A DNA stretch of 64,000 nucleotides from Humitalea sp050632385 (GCF_050632385.1 NZ_CP192599.1:3100001-3164000); one strand, 5' to 3'; shown: positions 8,551-17,987, counted from the first letter of the stretch. Numbers and translations are program-made. The notes: a model not told the origin generated them from the letters alone.

Positions 8551-8705
8551 GGTGTTGCACCCTCGATCCGCCGCAAGCTGGGACAGACCCCTTGTTTCAA
8601 ATCTAAAAACACCGTTTTATTCTTTGGGTGTCCGTTGGCGATGTCAACGGCGCGACGTCACCAGCCCGGCAAGCGCGCGCGGGCACGACCTTGAAGGGGT
8701 GTGTG
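8551..8705. promoter_or_regulatory. Divergent promoter region between the dehydrogenase and ABC-importer operons
   Basis: These 155 bp separate two divergent operons. The centre (about 8592-8631) is clearly AT-rich against a GC-rich background and should hold the promoters. It contains TTGTTTCAA (8592-8600), whose reverse complement begins TTGAAACA; the same 8-mer occurs upstream of the IclR-type gene at 22658. An imperfectly centred inverted repeat ACACC-N13-GGTGT spans 8609-8631. These are candidate regulator sites only; no exact -35/-10 pair can be named with confidence. Confidence 0.45.
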
Positions 8706-10304
8706 ATGCGTCGTCGTGATTTCGGGGCCGCTGCGGCCTCCTTCGCCGCGGCCGGCTTGATGCCGATGCGGTTTGCCGAGGCACAGACGCGGGCCGAAAG
8801 CCTGCGTGTCCTGAGCCAGGCGGGGCCCAATTCCTTCGACCCGATCGGTGTCGGTATCAACCGCAACGCGATCCAGGTGCATTGGAACACCTATGATCGC
8901 CTGGTGCGCTTCGGCACCACGCGCCAGGCCGATGGCACGCTCTACTACGATTACTACGACATCGAGGGCGAACTGGCCGAAAGCTTCGAGGTCGAGGACG
9001 GCGGGAAGGTCATCACCTTCAAGCTGCGCGATGACGCCACCTTCCATGATGGCTCGCCGGTGACGGCCGAGGATGTGAAGTGGTCGCTGGACCGCGTCGT
9101 CGCCAGCCCGATCGGCCGGTCGCAGTTCTCGACGGGTTCGATGACGAGCCCGGACCAGTTCGTCGTGGTGGATGCGAGGACGATCCGGGTCACGACGCCG
9201 CAGGCGGACCGTTTCACGCTGCCGAACCTCGCGGCGGCCTATCCGGTGATCTACAATTCGAAGGTCGTGCGCAGCCACGCGACGGCGGCGGACCCCTGGG
9301 CGCATGAATGGCTGCGCACCAATGTGGCCGGCAGCGGCCCGTTCCGCCTCGATAACCACGTGCCGGGGCAAAGCGTGACGCTGTCGCGCTTCGACAATTG
9401 GAAGACCGGCATGTTGCCCGGCTTCCGCCGCGTGCTGTGGCAGGTGGTGCCGAATGCGCAGACCCGGCGCACCTCGCTCGAACGCGGCGATGCGGACATC
9501 GTGCAGGACCTGCCGCCGCAGGACGTGGTCTCGCTGGAGCAGGCCGGGCGCGTGCGCGTGGTGGGCGTGCCGATGGCCGGTGCGTTCCAGTTCATCGGCA
9601 TGAACAGCTCGCTGCCGCCTTTCGACAATGTGAAGGTGCGGCAGGCGATTGCCTATGCCCTGCCCTACCAGCAGATGTTCGACGCGGCACTGTTCCGCCG
9701 TGGGCGGCCGCTGTTCGGCGGCGAACCGGGCTCACCGCAGAGCATCGAGTTCCCGCAACCGCTCGGCTACAGCACGGACCCCGCGAAGGCGCGTGCGCTG
9801 CTGGCGGAAGCGGGCCTGCCGAACGGATTCGAGACGACCTTCTCCTTCGAACTGTCGCTTGCGCCGGTGGCGGAACCGCTGTCGTTGCTGGTGCAGGAAG
9901 CCCTTGGCCGCGTCGGCATCCGCGTGACCATCAACAAGGTGCCTGGCGGCCAGTTGGGCACCTTGCTGGAGCGCAAGGAAGTGCCCTTCTTCTTCGAGGG
10001 TTCCGCCGCCTACCTGAACGATCCGGACTACTTCTTCCGCATCTTCTACCATGGCCCGACGCGCTGGAATTTCGGCACCTTCCGCAATCCGGAATTCGCC
10101 GGCCTGGTGGACAAGACCCGCTACGAGACCGACCGCGAGGTCTACGAACGCGATATCCGGCGGATGATCACACTGGCGAAGGAGGAGGTGCCGATCATCC
10201 TGCTCTGGCAGCCGTCGCTGGATACCGGCATGGCGCGAAATATCGACGGCTACAAATACCTGTTCCACCGACAGCTTGAGCTTCGCACACTGCGGCGGAT
10301 CTAG
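8706..10304 (+). CDS. ABC-importer substrate-binding protein, DppA/OppA family
   Basis: A 532-residue periplasmic solute-binding protein of family 5 (peptide/nickel/opine binding), the capture component of the importer encoded by the next four genes. The N-terminus MRRRDFGAAAASFAAAGLM looks like a twin-arginine (Tat) signal with cleavage near AEA-Q. Family features are SFDPIG, VITFKLRDDATFHDGSPVTAEDVKWS, and VRQAIAYAL in the C-terminal lobe. The ATG at 8706 is chosen because it begins the twin-arginine signal; an in-frame extension to 8628 would bury it. The ligand could be a peptide or many other amphiphilic compounds; the CoA-ligase immediately after the transporter suggests a carboxylic acid that is then activated. 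Confidence 0.9.
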   Translation: MRRRDFGAAAASFAAAGLMPMRFAEAQTRAESLRVLSQAGPNSFDPIGVGINRNAIQVHWNTYDRLVRFGTTRQADGTLYYDYYDIEGELAESFEVEDGGKVITFKLRDDATFHDGSPVTAEDVKWSLDRVVASPIGRSQFSTGSMTSPDQFVVVDARTIRVTTPQADRFTLPNLAAAYPVIYNSKVVRSHATAADPWAHEWLRTNVAGSGPFRLDNHVPGQSVTLSRFDNWKTGMLPGFRRVLWQVVPNAQTRRTSLERGDADIVQDLPPQDVVSLEQAGRVRVVGVPMAGAFQFIGMNSSLPPFDNVKVRQAIAYALPYQQMFDAALFRRGRPLFGGEPGSPQSIEFPQPLGYSTDPAKARALLAEAGLPNGFETTFSFELSLAPVAEPLSLLVQEALGRVGIRVTINKVPGGQLGTLLERKEVPFFFEGSAAYLNDPDYFFRIFYHGPTRWNFGTFRNPEFAGLVDKTRYETDREVYERDIRRMITLAKEEVPIILLWQPSLDTGMARNIDGYKYLFHRQLELRTLRRI

Positions 10305-10330
10305 CGCGCGGGCGGCGCACGGATGAGGCG

Positions 10331-11350
10331 ATGACCTTTCTGTTTCGCCGCCTCGTCGGTGTCGTGCCGACACTGTTCGGCGTCGTGTTGGTGACCTTCC
10401 TGCTGACGCGGCTGCTGCCTGGCGACCCGGCGGTGTTCTTCGCCAGCAGCCCGACCGCCGATGCGGCGATGATCCAGGCGGTGCGCGAATCGCTCGGCCT
10501 GGACCAGCCGCTGTGGCGGCAGTTCTTCATCTACCTCGCCGGTCTGGCGCGCGGCGAACTGGGGCTGTCGATCGGCACCGGGCAGCCCGTCCTGACGGAT
10601 ATCGCGCAGCGCCTGCCGGCGTCCGCGGAGTTGACCATCGCCGCCTTCCTGATCGCGGTCGTGGTGGCGATTCCGCTTGGCATCGCCGCCGCATTGAAAC
10701 CGCGCAGCCTGGTCGACCATGCCTGCCGGCTGATCAGCACGACGGGCGTGTCCTTGCCCACCTTCGTGACCGGCCTGCTGCTGATCTACGTCTTCTACTA
10801 CCAGCTTGGCGTGTCGCCCGAGCCGATCGGGCGGCTTGATCCTTTCGCGATCCCGCCGCCGACCATCACGGGGTTCCTGTTGATCGACACGCTGCTTGCC
10901 GGCGATGTGGAGGGCTTTCGCTCGGCCTTCGGGCAGCTTGTTTTGCCGGCGGTCACGATGGCGATCTTCGCACTGGCGCCACTGGCGCGCATGACGCGCG
11001 CGGCGATGCTCGGCGCGCTGGGCAGCGAGTTCATCCGCACGGCGCGCGCCAATGGGCTGCGCCGTCGCACCATCATCGTGAGCTATGCGTTGCGCAATGC
11101 GTTGCTGCCGATCGTGACGACGCTCGGGATGGTATTCTCCTACATGCTCGGCGCGAATGTGCTGGTGGAGCGGGTTTTTGCCTGGCCAGGCGTCGGCTCC
11201 TATGCGCTGGATTCCCTGCTGTCGCTGGACTACGCACCGGTGCAGGGCTTCATGCTGGTGATGGCCTTCATCTTCGTGCTGGTGAATCTTCTGGTGGACA
11301 TCGCCTATGCGCTGATCGACCCACGCACAGGCCTGCTCGACGATGCGTGA
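10331..11350 (+). CDS. ABC-importer permease, DppB family
   Basis: A 339-residue inner-membrane permease, the first of the pair. It starts with the diagnostic DppB/OppB N-terminus MTFLFRRLVGVVPTLFGVV and continues as about six hydrophobic segments. The EAA-loop region that contacts the ATPases is visible in EFIRTARANGLRRRTI. The C-terminus ALIDPRTGL is typical for the family. It begins 26 bp after the binding-protein gene and overlaps the next permease gene by 8 bp, so the permeases are translationally coupled. Confidence 0.93.
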   Translation: MTFLFRRLVGVVPTLFGVVLVTFLLTRLLPGDPAVFFASSPTADAAMIQAVRESLGLDQPLWRQFFIYLAGLARGELGLSIGTGQPVLTDIAQRLPASAELTIAAFLIAVVVAIPLGIAAALKPRSLVDHACRLISTTGVSLPTFVTGLLLIYVFYYQLGVSPEPIGRLDPFAIPPPTITGFLLIDTLLAGDVEGFRSAFGQLVLPAVTMAIFALAPLARMTRAAMLGALGSEFIRTARANGLRRRTIIVSYALRNALLPIVTTLGMVFSYMLGANVLVERVFAWPGVGSYALDSLLSLDYAPVQGFMLVMAFIFVLVNLLVDIAYALIDPRTGLLDDA

Positions 11351-12188
11351 ACGCTGGTTGCTGCTGCGCTACACACTTGCCGAGAACCCGGTCACCTTGG
11401 TCGCCCTGCTGATGTTGGCGCTGCTGCTCGGTACCGCCGCCTTCGGGCCGATGCTGGTGCCCTTCGACCCGTTGATGACGAACACCGACGTCGCGTTGCA
11501 GCCGCCCTCGGCCACATATTGGTTTGGCACGGACCAGCTCGGACGGGACATTTTCTCCCGCGTCGTCGTGGCCACCCGGTTGGATTTGCTGATCGCCTTC
11601 TCGGCCGTCGCGCTGTCCTTCGGGATCGGCGCCGTGATCGGTGCGGTGATCGGCTATTTCGGTGGGGGGCTGGACCGCTCCGTGAGCCGTGGCGTCGATG
11701 TGCTGATGGCCTTCCCGCTCTTCGCCTTGGCGATGGGCGTGGTGGCGGCACTGGGCAATTCGGTGTCCTCCATCGTCTATGCCACCGCCGTCATCAACCT
11801 GCCCTTCTACATCCGCCTTGCGCGTGCGGAGGTCAGTGTCCGGCGCAATCTCGGATTCATCGAAGCGGCGCGTATCGGCGGGTCCGGCCACGCGCGCATT
11901 CTTCGCGTGTTCCTCTTGCCCAACGTGATGCCGCCGCTGGTGGTGCAGGCATCGCTCAACCTCGGCTGGGCGGTGCTGAATGCGGCGGGGCTTTCCTTCA
12001 TCGGCCTTGGCGTCCGGGCGCCGACGCCCGAATGGGGCATCATGGTGGCCGAGGGCGCGCAGTTCATCGTTTCCGGCAAATGGTGGCTGGCGGCCTTCCC
12101 CGGCCTGGCCCTGATGCTGGCGGTGTTCTGCTTCAACCTGCTCGGCGACGGCTTGCGTGACGTCGTCGATCCGCGGAGCCGCACGTGA
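11343..12188 (+). CDS. ABC-importer permease, DppC family
   Basis: The second permease, 281 residues, with the DppC/OppC hallmarks YWFGTDQLGRDIFSRVV after the first membrane segment, the EAA-like loop FIEAARIGGSGHARIL and the C-terminal NLLGDGLRDVVDPRSR. It pairs with the DppB-type subunit to form the translocation pore. Its ATG overlaps the previous stop by 8 bp and its stop overlaps the GTG of the first ATPase gene by 4 bp. Confidence 0.93.
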   Translation: MRERWLLLRYTLAENPVTLVALLMLALLLGTAAFGPMLVPFDPLMTNTDVALQPPSATYWFGTDQLGRDIFSRVVVATRLDLLIAFSAVALSFGIGAVIGAVIGYFGGGLDRSVSRGVDVLMAFPLFALAMGVVAALGNSVSSIVYATAVINLPFYIRLARAEVSVRRNLGFIEAARIGGSGHARILRVFLLPNVMPPLVVQASLNLGWAVLNAAGLSFIGLGVRAPTPEWGIMVAEGAQFIVSGKWWLAAFPGLALMLAVFCFNLLGDGLRDVVDPRSRT

Positions 12189-13147
12189 GCCTTCTGTCGG
12201 TGCAGGATCTTTCAGTGGAGTTCCGCACGCGCTCCGGCACCGTGAATGCGCTGGAGGACGTGAGTTTCGACATCGCGCCAGGCGAGATGCTTGGCATCGT
12301 CGGCGAAAGCGGGTCCGGCAAGTCCGTCACCGCCTATACGCTCCTGGGCTTGCTCGATGCCGCCGCGCGCGTGACCTCGGGCCGTGCGATGTTCGAGGGG
12401 CAGGACCTGCTGCAACTGTCCCAAGGTGCGTTGAACGAGTTGCGCGGGCGCCAGATATCCATCGTCTTCCAGAATCCGCGCACCGCGTTGAATCCGATCC
12501 GGTCCGCCGGCCAGCAGATCGCCGATGTCCTCGCGCGCCACGACCCGGCGCCCGCCGCCATCATTCGCGCCCGCATGCTGGCAGCGCTGCGCCAGGTGCG
12601 TATCCCCGATCCCGAGCGCCGAAGCCGCGCCTACCCGTTCGAACTATCGGGCGGCATGTGCCAGCGCATCGGCATCGCCATGGCGCTGGCCTGCGCCCCG
12701 AGGTTGCTGGTGGCCGATGAGCCGACCACGGGGCTGGATGTCACCACCCAGGCCGTGATCATGGAGTTGTTCCGCGATGCCGTGCGCAGCCGCGGCGTCG
12801 CCGCGATCCTCATCACGCATGACCTCGCCCTCGCGTCCGAATACTGCGACCGCATCGTGGTGATGCATGCAGGGCATGTGGTGGAGGATGCGCCGGTCGG
12901 CACCTTGTTTGCGCGTCCTGCGCATCCATACACGGCGAAGTTGCTGGCCTCCGTGCCCTCGGCGGTCGATAGCATCGATGCCTTGACGCCCATCGAAGGC
13001 GCGCTGCCCGATCTGCGACGCGCCGACCTCCCCTTCTGCCGCTTCGCCGAGCGGTGCGAGCGCCGCGCACCAGTATGCGACAGTGCGCCGCTGCGTCTGG
13101 AGGCGCTTGATGCGGCGCATCGCGTCGCTTGCCGGCTGCCGCTATGA
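12185..13147 (+). CDS. ABC-importer ATPase, DppD family
   Basis: A 320-residue ATP-binding subunit. Walker A GESGSGKS is at about residues 39-46, the signature is LSGGMCQRIGIAMAL (note MCQR in place of the usual MRQR), Walker B is LLVADEPTTGLD and the switch His is in ITHDLALAS. The C-terminal oligopeptide-transporter extension has the expected Cys set FCRFAERCERRAPVC, which in this family can bind an iron-sulfur cluster. The start is GTG at 12185 inside a GTGA overlap with the permease stop. Confidence 0.92.
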   Translation: MSLLSVQDLSVEFRTRSGTVNALEDVSFDIAPGEMLGIVGESGSGKSVTAYTLLGLLDAAARVTSGRAMFEGQDLLQLSQGALNELRGRQISIVFQNPRTALNPIRSAGQQIADVLARHDPAPAAIIRARMLAALRQVRIPDPERRSRAYPFELSGGMCQRIGIAMALACAPRLLVADEPTTGLDVTTQAVIMELFRDAVRSRGVAAILITHDLALASEYCDRIVVMHAGHVVEDAPVGTLFARPAHPYTAKLLASVPSAVDSIDALTPIEGALPDLRRADLPFCRFAERCERRAPVCDSAPLRLEALDAAHRVACRLPL

Positions 13148-14151
13148 CCCCGGTCCTGGAACTCACCGGATTGCGCAAGGTCTATCCGATGCCGCGACCG
13201 CGCGGTGGGGCGCGGCAATTGTTCCGGCGACCGCCGCCGGCACTGCTGATGGCGGTGGATGGCGTGGATCTGCGCATCATGCCCGGCGAGGCGGTCGGGC
13301 TTGTCGGCGAATCCGGCTGCGGAAAGTCCACCCTCGCACGGCTCGCGAGCCGCCTGGTGGAGGTCGACGGTGGCGAGATCTGGCTGGACGGGGTGGCGGT
13401 TCACGGCATCTCCGCCGCCCGCTTCGCGACGCTGCCGGCGCGACGCGCCGTGCAGATGGTGTTCCAGGACCCGACGGAGAGCCTCAACCCGCGCTTCTCT
13501 GTGTTCGAGGCCATCGCCGACCCGCTGAGCCAACTGCAACCGGAACTCGATGCCGCGGCCATTCGCGCGCGTGTGCTGGAGGCCGCCGCCGAGGTCGGCC
13601 TGCCGCCGGACCTGTTTCCGCGCTATCCGCACCAGCTCTCCGGCGGCCAGAAGGCGCGCGTCGGCATCGCCCGGGCCATGGCGCCGAAGCCGCAGCTCCT
13701 GGTGCTGGATGAACCGACCTCCGCGCTCGATGTCTCGGTGCAGGCGGTGGTGCTGAAACTGCTGATGGCGCTGCGGCGCCGCGCGGGCGTGGCGCTGCTG
13801 TTCGTCAGCCACGACCTGAATGTCGTGCGCCTGCTCTGTGACCGGATCGCCGTGATGTACATGGGCAAGATCGTCGAGACGGGGCCGGCCGAACAGGTGT
13901 TTCGCGCGCCGACACATCCCTATACCGCCGCATTGCTCTCCGCGATTCCCCGCCTGCCCGGGGTGCCGCGGCCACCTGCGCAGCGCCTGGAGGGCGAGCC
14001 GCGCAGCCCCGTGGACCCGGACCCCAACGCCTGCCGGCTGCAAGGCCGCTGTCCGCGTGAACAAGCCCGTTGCGCGATCGAGGCGCCGGCGTTGCGCGAC
14101 GTTGCCGTGGGGCAGAAGGCACGATGCCACTTCCCTCTCGACCCCGCCTGA
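13144..14151 (+). CDS. ABC-importer ATPase, DppF family
   Basis: A 335-residue second ATP-binding subunit. It has an insertion after strand 1 (PRPRGGARQLFRRPP) typical of DppF/OppF, Walker A GESGCGKST (about 57-65), signature LSGGQKARVGIARAM, Walker B LLVLDEPTSALD and SHDLNVVR. The C-terminal Cys-rich tail ACRLQGRCPREQARC is present. The ATG at 13144 overlaps the previous stop (ATGA); an upstream TTG is possible but lacks a reason. With the four preceding genes this makes a complete importer. The ligase gene follows after 4 bp. Confidence 0.92.
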   Translation: MTPVLELTGLRKVYPMPRPRGGARQLFRRPPPALLMAVDGVDLRIMPGEAVGLVGESGCGKSTLARLASRLVEVDGGEIWLDGVAVHGISAARFATLPARRAVQMVFQDPTESLNPRFSVFEAIADPLSQLQPELDAAAIRARVLEAAAEVGLPPDLFPRYPHQLSGGQKARVGIARAMAPKPQLLVLDEPTSALDVSVQAVVLKLLMALRRRAGVALLFVSHDLNVVRLLCDRIAVMYMGKIVETGPAEQVFRAPTHPYTAALLSAIPRLPGVPRPPAQRLEGEPRSPVDPDPNACRLQGRCPREQARCAIEAPALRDVAVGQKARCHFPLDPA

Positions 14152-14155
14152 CGGC

Positions 14156-15808
14156 ATGGCCACGGCCCCACCCTTCTGGCCCGCTGGCCTGCCCCTGGTA
14201 GTGAAGGGGCTGCCGCCCACGCTGAACGCCACGCTGCGCCATTCCGCGAAGCGGAGGCCCGGGCATGTCGCGCTCGCCTTCTACGGGGCCGAGATCACCT
14301 ACGCGACGCTGCTGTCGCGTGTCGAAGCCCTGGCGGGCTTCCTGCAACATCGCTGCGGCGTGGCGCAGGGCGACCGGGTGCTGCTCGACATGCAGAACTC
14401 GCCGCACTTCGTGATTGCCTACCACGCCATCCTGCGCGCCGGTGCGGTGGTGGTCCCGGTGAGTCCGATGAGCCTGCCGGAGGAGATCGCGTATTTCGCC
14501 GCCGATAGCGGCGCGCGCGTGGCACTTTTGGGTGCCGAGCTGTTCGATCGCTTCGCGCCGCTGCTCGGCACAGGGCTGCGGTATCTGATCCTCGCCACCT
14601 ATGGCGATGAGGTGCCGGACCCCGCGCCATTCCGCCTGCCGCAGGTGGTGGCGGCGCGTGCGCACCCCATGCCGCCAAAGGGCTGCTTCACCTGGCAAGC
14701 GGCGATCGCCGAGGGGCTGGTGCCCCGCCCCGACGTGACGACATCCGGCGACCTTTGCGTCATGCCCTATACCTCGGGCACCACCGGGCGCTCCAAGGCC
14801 TGCATGCACAGCCATGCGGGCACGGTGTTCACCGCCTTCGCCCAGGCTGCCTGGTATGGCTTCGACGATGCCAGCGTCGTGAGTGGCTTCATGCCGCTGT
14901 TCCATGTCGCTGGGATGCAGGTGTCGATGAACGGGGGTATCGCCGCCGGCATCACCATCGTGCTGATGGCGCGGTGGGACCCCGGACTGATCGTGCCGCT
15001 GTTCCTGCGCTACGGCGTGACGCTCTGGAGTGCCGCGCCGACGATGGTGGTGGATGTCCTCGGCGCGTCCGATTTTGATCCGCGCGCCTTTGCCCGGCTG
15101 CGCACGCTGACGGGCGGTGGCGCCAGCATGCCGGCGGCGGTGGCGGAGGAACTTGAACGCCGCTGGGGCCTGCGCTTCGTCGAAGGCTATGGCCTGTCCG
15201 AGACCATCGCTGCCACGCATCTCAACCCGCCGGATCGGCCGAAGCCGCAATGCCTCGGCATTCCCATCCAGCAGACGGAATCACGCATCATCGATCCCGA
15301 CACGCTGGCCGAGTTGCCCGTGGGTGAGACCGGCGAAATCATCATCGCCGGGCCGCAGATCATGCGCGGATACTGGCAGCGGCCCGAAGCCGATGCGGAG
15401 GTGTTCCTCCACCGCGACGGCAAGCGCTTCCTGCGCACCGGCGACCTCGGCTATCGCGATGCGGAGGGCTACTGGTTCATCGTCGATCGGCTGAAGCGCA
15501 TGGTCAACGTCAGCGGCAACAAGGTCTGGCCAGCGGAGTTGGAGGCGACGCTCTATCGCCACCCGGCGATTCAGGAATGCTGCGTCATCGCCGTGCCGGA
15601 TGCGCGAAGTGGCGAAGCGGTGAAGGCATTGATCGTGCGGCGCGCGGGCATGGCCCTGACAGCCGACGACCTGCGCGACTGGGCGCGCGGGCTGATGGCG
15701 GCGTACAAGGTGCCCAAGCATGTCGCCTTCGTGGATGCCCTGCCGCGTTCCGGCACCAGCAAGATCGACTGGCGACGGCTGCAGGACGCGGAACGGATGA
15801 AAGCATGA
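14156..15808 (+). CDS. Acyl-CoA ligase, AMP-dependent synthetase family
   Basis: A 550-residue adenylate-forming ligase that should activate a carboxylic acid with ATP and CoA. The phosphate-binding loop YTSGTTGRSK lies near residues 205-214. Adenine-binding GYGLSET, the hinge motif RTGDLGYRD and the C-terminal catalytic Lys in GTSKIDWR are all intact. It resembles fatty-acid/aromatic-acid CoA ligases in length. The ATG at 14156 lies 4 bp after the importer ATPase stop, and its stop overlaps the MaoC start (ATGA). The placement directly behind a complete importer suggests that the imported acid is its substrate. Confidence 0.9.
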   Translation: MATAPPFWPAGLPLVVKGLPPTLNATLRHSAKRRPGHVALAFYGAEITYATLLSRVEALAGFLQHRCGVAQGDRVLLDMQNSPHFVIAYHAILRAGAVVVPVSPMSLPEEIAYFAADSGARVALLGAELFDRFAPLLGTGLRYLILATYGDEVPDPAPFRLPQVVAARAHPMPPKGCFTWQAAIAEGLVPRPDVTTSGDLCVMPYTSGTTGRSKACMHSHAGTVFTAFAQAAWYGFDDASVVSGFMPLFHVAGMQVSMNGGIAAGITIVLMARWDPGLIVPLFLRYGVTLWSAAPTMVVDVLGASDFDPRAFARLRTLTGGGASMPAAVAEELERRWGLRFVEGYGLSETIAATHLNPPDRPKPQCLGIPIQQTESRIIDPDTLAELPVGETGEIIIAGPQIMRGYWQRPEADAEVFLHRDGKRFLRTGDLGYRDAEGYWFIVDRLKRMVNVSGNKVWPAELEATLYRHPAIQECCVIAVPDARSGEAVKALIVRRAGMALTADDLRDWARGLMAAYKVPKHVAFVDALPRSGTSKIDWRRLQDAERMKA

Positions 15809-16266
15809 TCGAGCAGATCTGGTTCGAGGATTTTTGCCCCGGCACGGTGCTGCGCAGCGCATCACGCGCGATCACGCTCGACGACATCGATCGCTATGCC
15901 GCGCTCACCGGGGAAGCCCACCCCGTCCACATGGATGCGGATTTCGCCCGCGCCGCGGGGTTTCGCGGTCGCATCGCGCATGGCTTGTTCGGGCTCGCCC
16001 TGATCGAAGGGCTGAAGGCGCAGCTTGGCTGCTTCGAGCGCAGCGTCGTCGCGTCCCTCGGCTGGGACAAGGTGAAGTTCCTGGCGCCGCTGGAACCTGG
16101 TGACCTCGTGCACCTTGAGCTCACGCTCGTGGACAAGCGGCCGAGTTCCAAGCCGGGCCGCGGCATCGCCACGGAACATGGTGCGCTGGTGAAGCAGGAC
16201 GGTACCGTGGTCACCAGCGGCGACCACGTCATCGTCCTGCTGAACCGTCCTCAGAACCCGACCTGA
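15805..16266 (+). CDS. MaoC-type (R)-specific enoyl-CoA hydratase
   Basis: A 153-residue single hot-dog-domain hydratase. The hydratase-2 motif is clear: DIDRYAALTGEAHPVHMD supplies the catalytic Asp and His, and FRGRIAHGLFGLAL forms the following helix. The expected reaction is reversible hydration of a trans-2-enoyl-CoA with R stereochemistry. It is the last gene of the importer-ligase run, coupled to the ligase by ATGA. Its last 16 bp overlap the 3' end of the convergent BKACE gene. A second, longer MaoC-type gene sits at 21750-22586. Confidence 0.88.
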   Translation: MIEQIWFEDFCPGTVLRSASRAITLDDIDRYAALTGEAHPVHMDADFARAAGFRGRIAHGLFGLALIEGLKAQLGCFERSVVASLGWDKVKFLAPLEPGDLVHLELTLVDKRPSSKPGRGIATEHGALVKQDGTVVTSGDHVIVLLNRPQNPT

Positions 16267-17186
16267 TCGCCGCCCTTCAGGCCCAGCATCTCCCGCGCTT
16301 CATCGGGCGTCGCGACTTGCAGGGACAGGCGCTCGATGATCTCGCGGATCATGCGGACCTGCTCGGCGTTGGAGGTGGCGAGTTTGCCTTTCCCGGCGTA
16401 GAGGCTGTCCTCCATGCCGACGCGGACATTGCCGCCCATGGTCGCCGCCATCGTCGCCATATTGATCTGATGACGGCCGCCTGCGAGCACGGACCAGCGG
16501 TAATTGTCGCCGAACAGCTTGTCCGCGGTCTTCTTCATGAAGACCAGGTTCTCGGGATCGGCGCCGATACCGCCCAGCGTGCCGACGATGAGCTGCACGA
16601 ACATCGGCAGCTTCACCAGCCCGCGATCGACCATATGCGCCAGGTTGTACAGGTGGCCGACGTCGTAGCACTCGAACTCGAAGCGCGTGCCGTTCGAACC
16701 AAGCCGGTCCAGGATGGTCTCGATATCGGCAAAGGTGTTGCGGAAGATCGCGCCGCGACTGGCCTCCAGATACTCCTCCTCCCAGTCGTGCTTCCATTTT
16801 CCCTGGTACTTGGGGATCATCGTGTAGGTGCCGAAGTTCATCGACCCCATGTTGCAGGAACACAGCTCCGGCCTGGCGGCATCGGGCGCATGCAGGCGGT
16901 CCTCGATCGACATGAAGGTGCTGCCGCCGGTGGTCATGTTCAGCACCGCGGGCGTGCGCTGCTTCAGGCTGCGCAGGATATGCATCCAGATATCGAGGTC
17001 ACCGGTCGGCCGGCTGGTCGCGGCGTCGCGCGCATGCAGGTGCAGGATCGCAGCGCCGGCCTCGGCCGCATCCGCCGCCTGTTCGATGATCGCGGATGGC
17101 GTGACCGGCAGGTAGGGCGACATGGTGGGCGTGTGCGTGGCGCCCGTGATGGCGCAGGTGATGATGACTTTGCCTTCGTGTGCCAT
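16251..17186 (-). CDS. BKACE: beta-keto acid cleavage enzyme (Kce family)
   Basis: A 311-residue member of the BKACE family (formerly DUF849), Zn-dependent TIM-barrel enzymes that condense a beta-keto acid with acetyl-CoA and split it into acetoacetyl-CoA or another CoA ester plus a shortened product. The Zn ligands are visible: ILHLHARD (two His of HLH) and the Glu of VGMEDSLY. The N-terminus VIITCAITGATHTPTMSP is typical of the family. Residues that select the keto-acid side chain cannot be read reliably by eye. The ATG at 17186 is preferred because GGAG lies 9 nt upstream; a GTG at 17195 would overlap the SDR stop as GTGA. The CoA-transferase and SDR upstream fit a beta-hydroxy acid to beta-keto acid to CoA-ester sequence. 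Confidence 0.92.
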   Translation of the reverse strand: MAHEGKVIITCAITGATHTPTMSPYLPVTPSAIIEQAADAAEAGAAILHLHARDAATSRPTGDLDIWMHILRSLKQRTPAVLNMTTGGSTFMSIEDRLHAPDAARPELCSCNMGSMNFGTYTMIPKYQGKWKHDWEEEYLEASRGAIFRNTFADIETILDRLGSNGTRFEFECYDVGHLYNLAHMVDRGLVKLPMFVQLIVGTLGGIGADPENLVFMKKTADKLFGDNYRWSVLAGGRHQINMATMAATMGGNVRVGMEDSLYAGKGKLATSNAEQVRMIREIIERLSLQVATPDEAREMLGLKGGDQVGF

Positions 17187-17191
17187 GTCGA

Positions 17192-17974
17192 TCACTCCGT
17201 GTATTCAAGGCCGCCGCAGATGCTCAGCACCTGGCCGGTGATGGCGCGCCCGGTGGGGGCCGCGAGGAACATCACCAGCCCGGCGATCTCCTCCGGGTCC
17301 ACCATCGTCTTCAGCGAAACGGCGCGCAGCGCGATGGCGGCCATTTCGTCGTAGGTGATGCCCTTGGTCTTGGCGCGGTCGGTGAAGACCCGCTGGATGC
17401 GTTCGCCGCTGACCACGCCAGGGGCGATGGCATTCACGCGAATCTTGTAGGGACCGAGTTCGACGGACAGGCCGCGCGCGAAGGAAATCACCGCGGCTTT
17501 GGATGCCGCGTAGGGCGAGCGCAACGGGAAGGCATACTTGCCGGCGACCGAGGCCATGCAGATGATCGCCCCCTCCCCCGCTTGCTTGAGATGCGGGATG
17601 GCGGCGCGGGCCACGAAGAACTGGCCGTTCACGTTCACCGCCATGGTGCGCGCCCAATCCTCGGTCGAAATCTCCTCGACCGGCGCCGCGGGACCGGCGA
17701 TGCCGGCGTTGTTGACCAGGATGTCGAGCCCGCCGATCGCCGTGGTCGCGGCGGCGACGAAGGCATCGACCTGGGCCGCGTCCGCGACGTCACAGCGCAT
17801 GGCGCCCAGGCCCGGCAGCGCCGCGGTGGCGGCCGCGATGCGCTCCTCCACCACGTCGCAGATCCAGACCTTCGCGCCGGCGGCATGAAAGGCTTCGGCG
17901 ATGGCGAAGCCGATCCCGGCGGCGCCGGCGGTGACGATCACGCGTTTGCCCGTGAAGGGCGACGTCTCGGTCAT
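17192..17974 (-). CDS. SDR-family oxidoreductase
   Basis: A 260-residue short-chain dehydrogenase. The cofactor motif is TAGAAGIG rather than the textbook TGxxxGIG, followed by an Asp (WICDVVEE) at the end of strand 2 that favours NAD(H). NNAG, the catalytic Ser in CMASVAG and YAASK are present. The C-terminus GQVLSICGGLEYTE is 3-oxoacyl-ACP-reductase-like. It lies 13 bp after the CoA-transferase beta gene and directly upstream of BKACE, so it probably oxidises a beta-hydroxy acid to the beta-keto acid that BKACE cleaves; this is inferred from order. The ATG at 17974 avoids a spurious extension into the upstream gene. Confidence 0.88.
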   Translation of the reverse strand: MTETSPFTGKRVIVTAGAAGIGFAIAEAFHAAGAKVWICDVVEERIAAATAALPGLGAMRCDVADAAQVDAFVAAATTAIGGLDILVNNAGIAGPAAPVEEISTEDWARTMAVNVNGQFFVARAAIPHLKQAGEGAIICMASVAGKYAFPLRSPYAASKAAVISFARGLSVELGPYKIRVNAIAPGVVSGERIQRVFTDRAKTKGITYDEMAAIALRAVSLKTMVDPEEIAGLVMFLAAPTGRAITGQVLSICGGLEYTE

Positions 17975-17987
17975 GGGGTGTCCTGCC

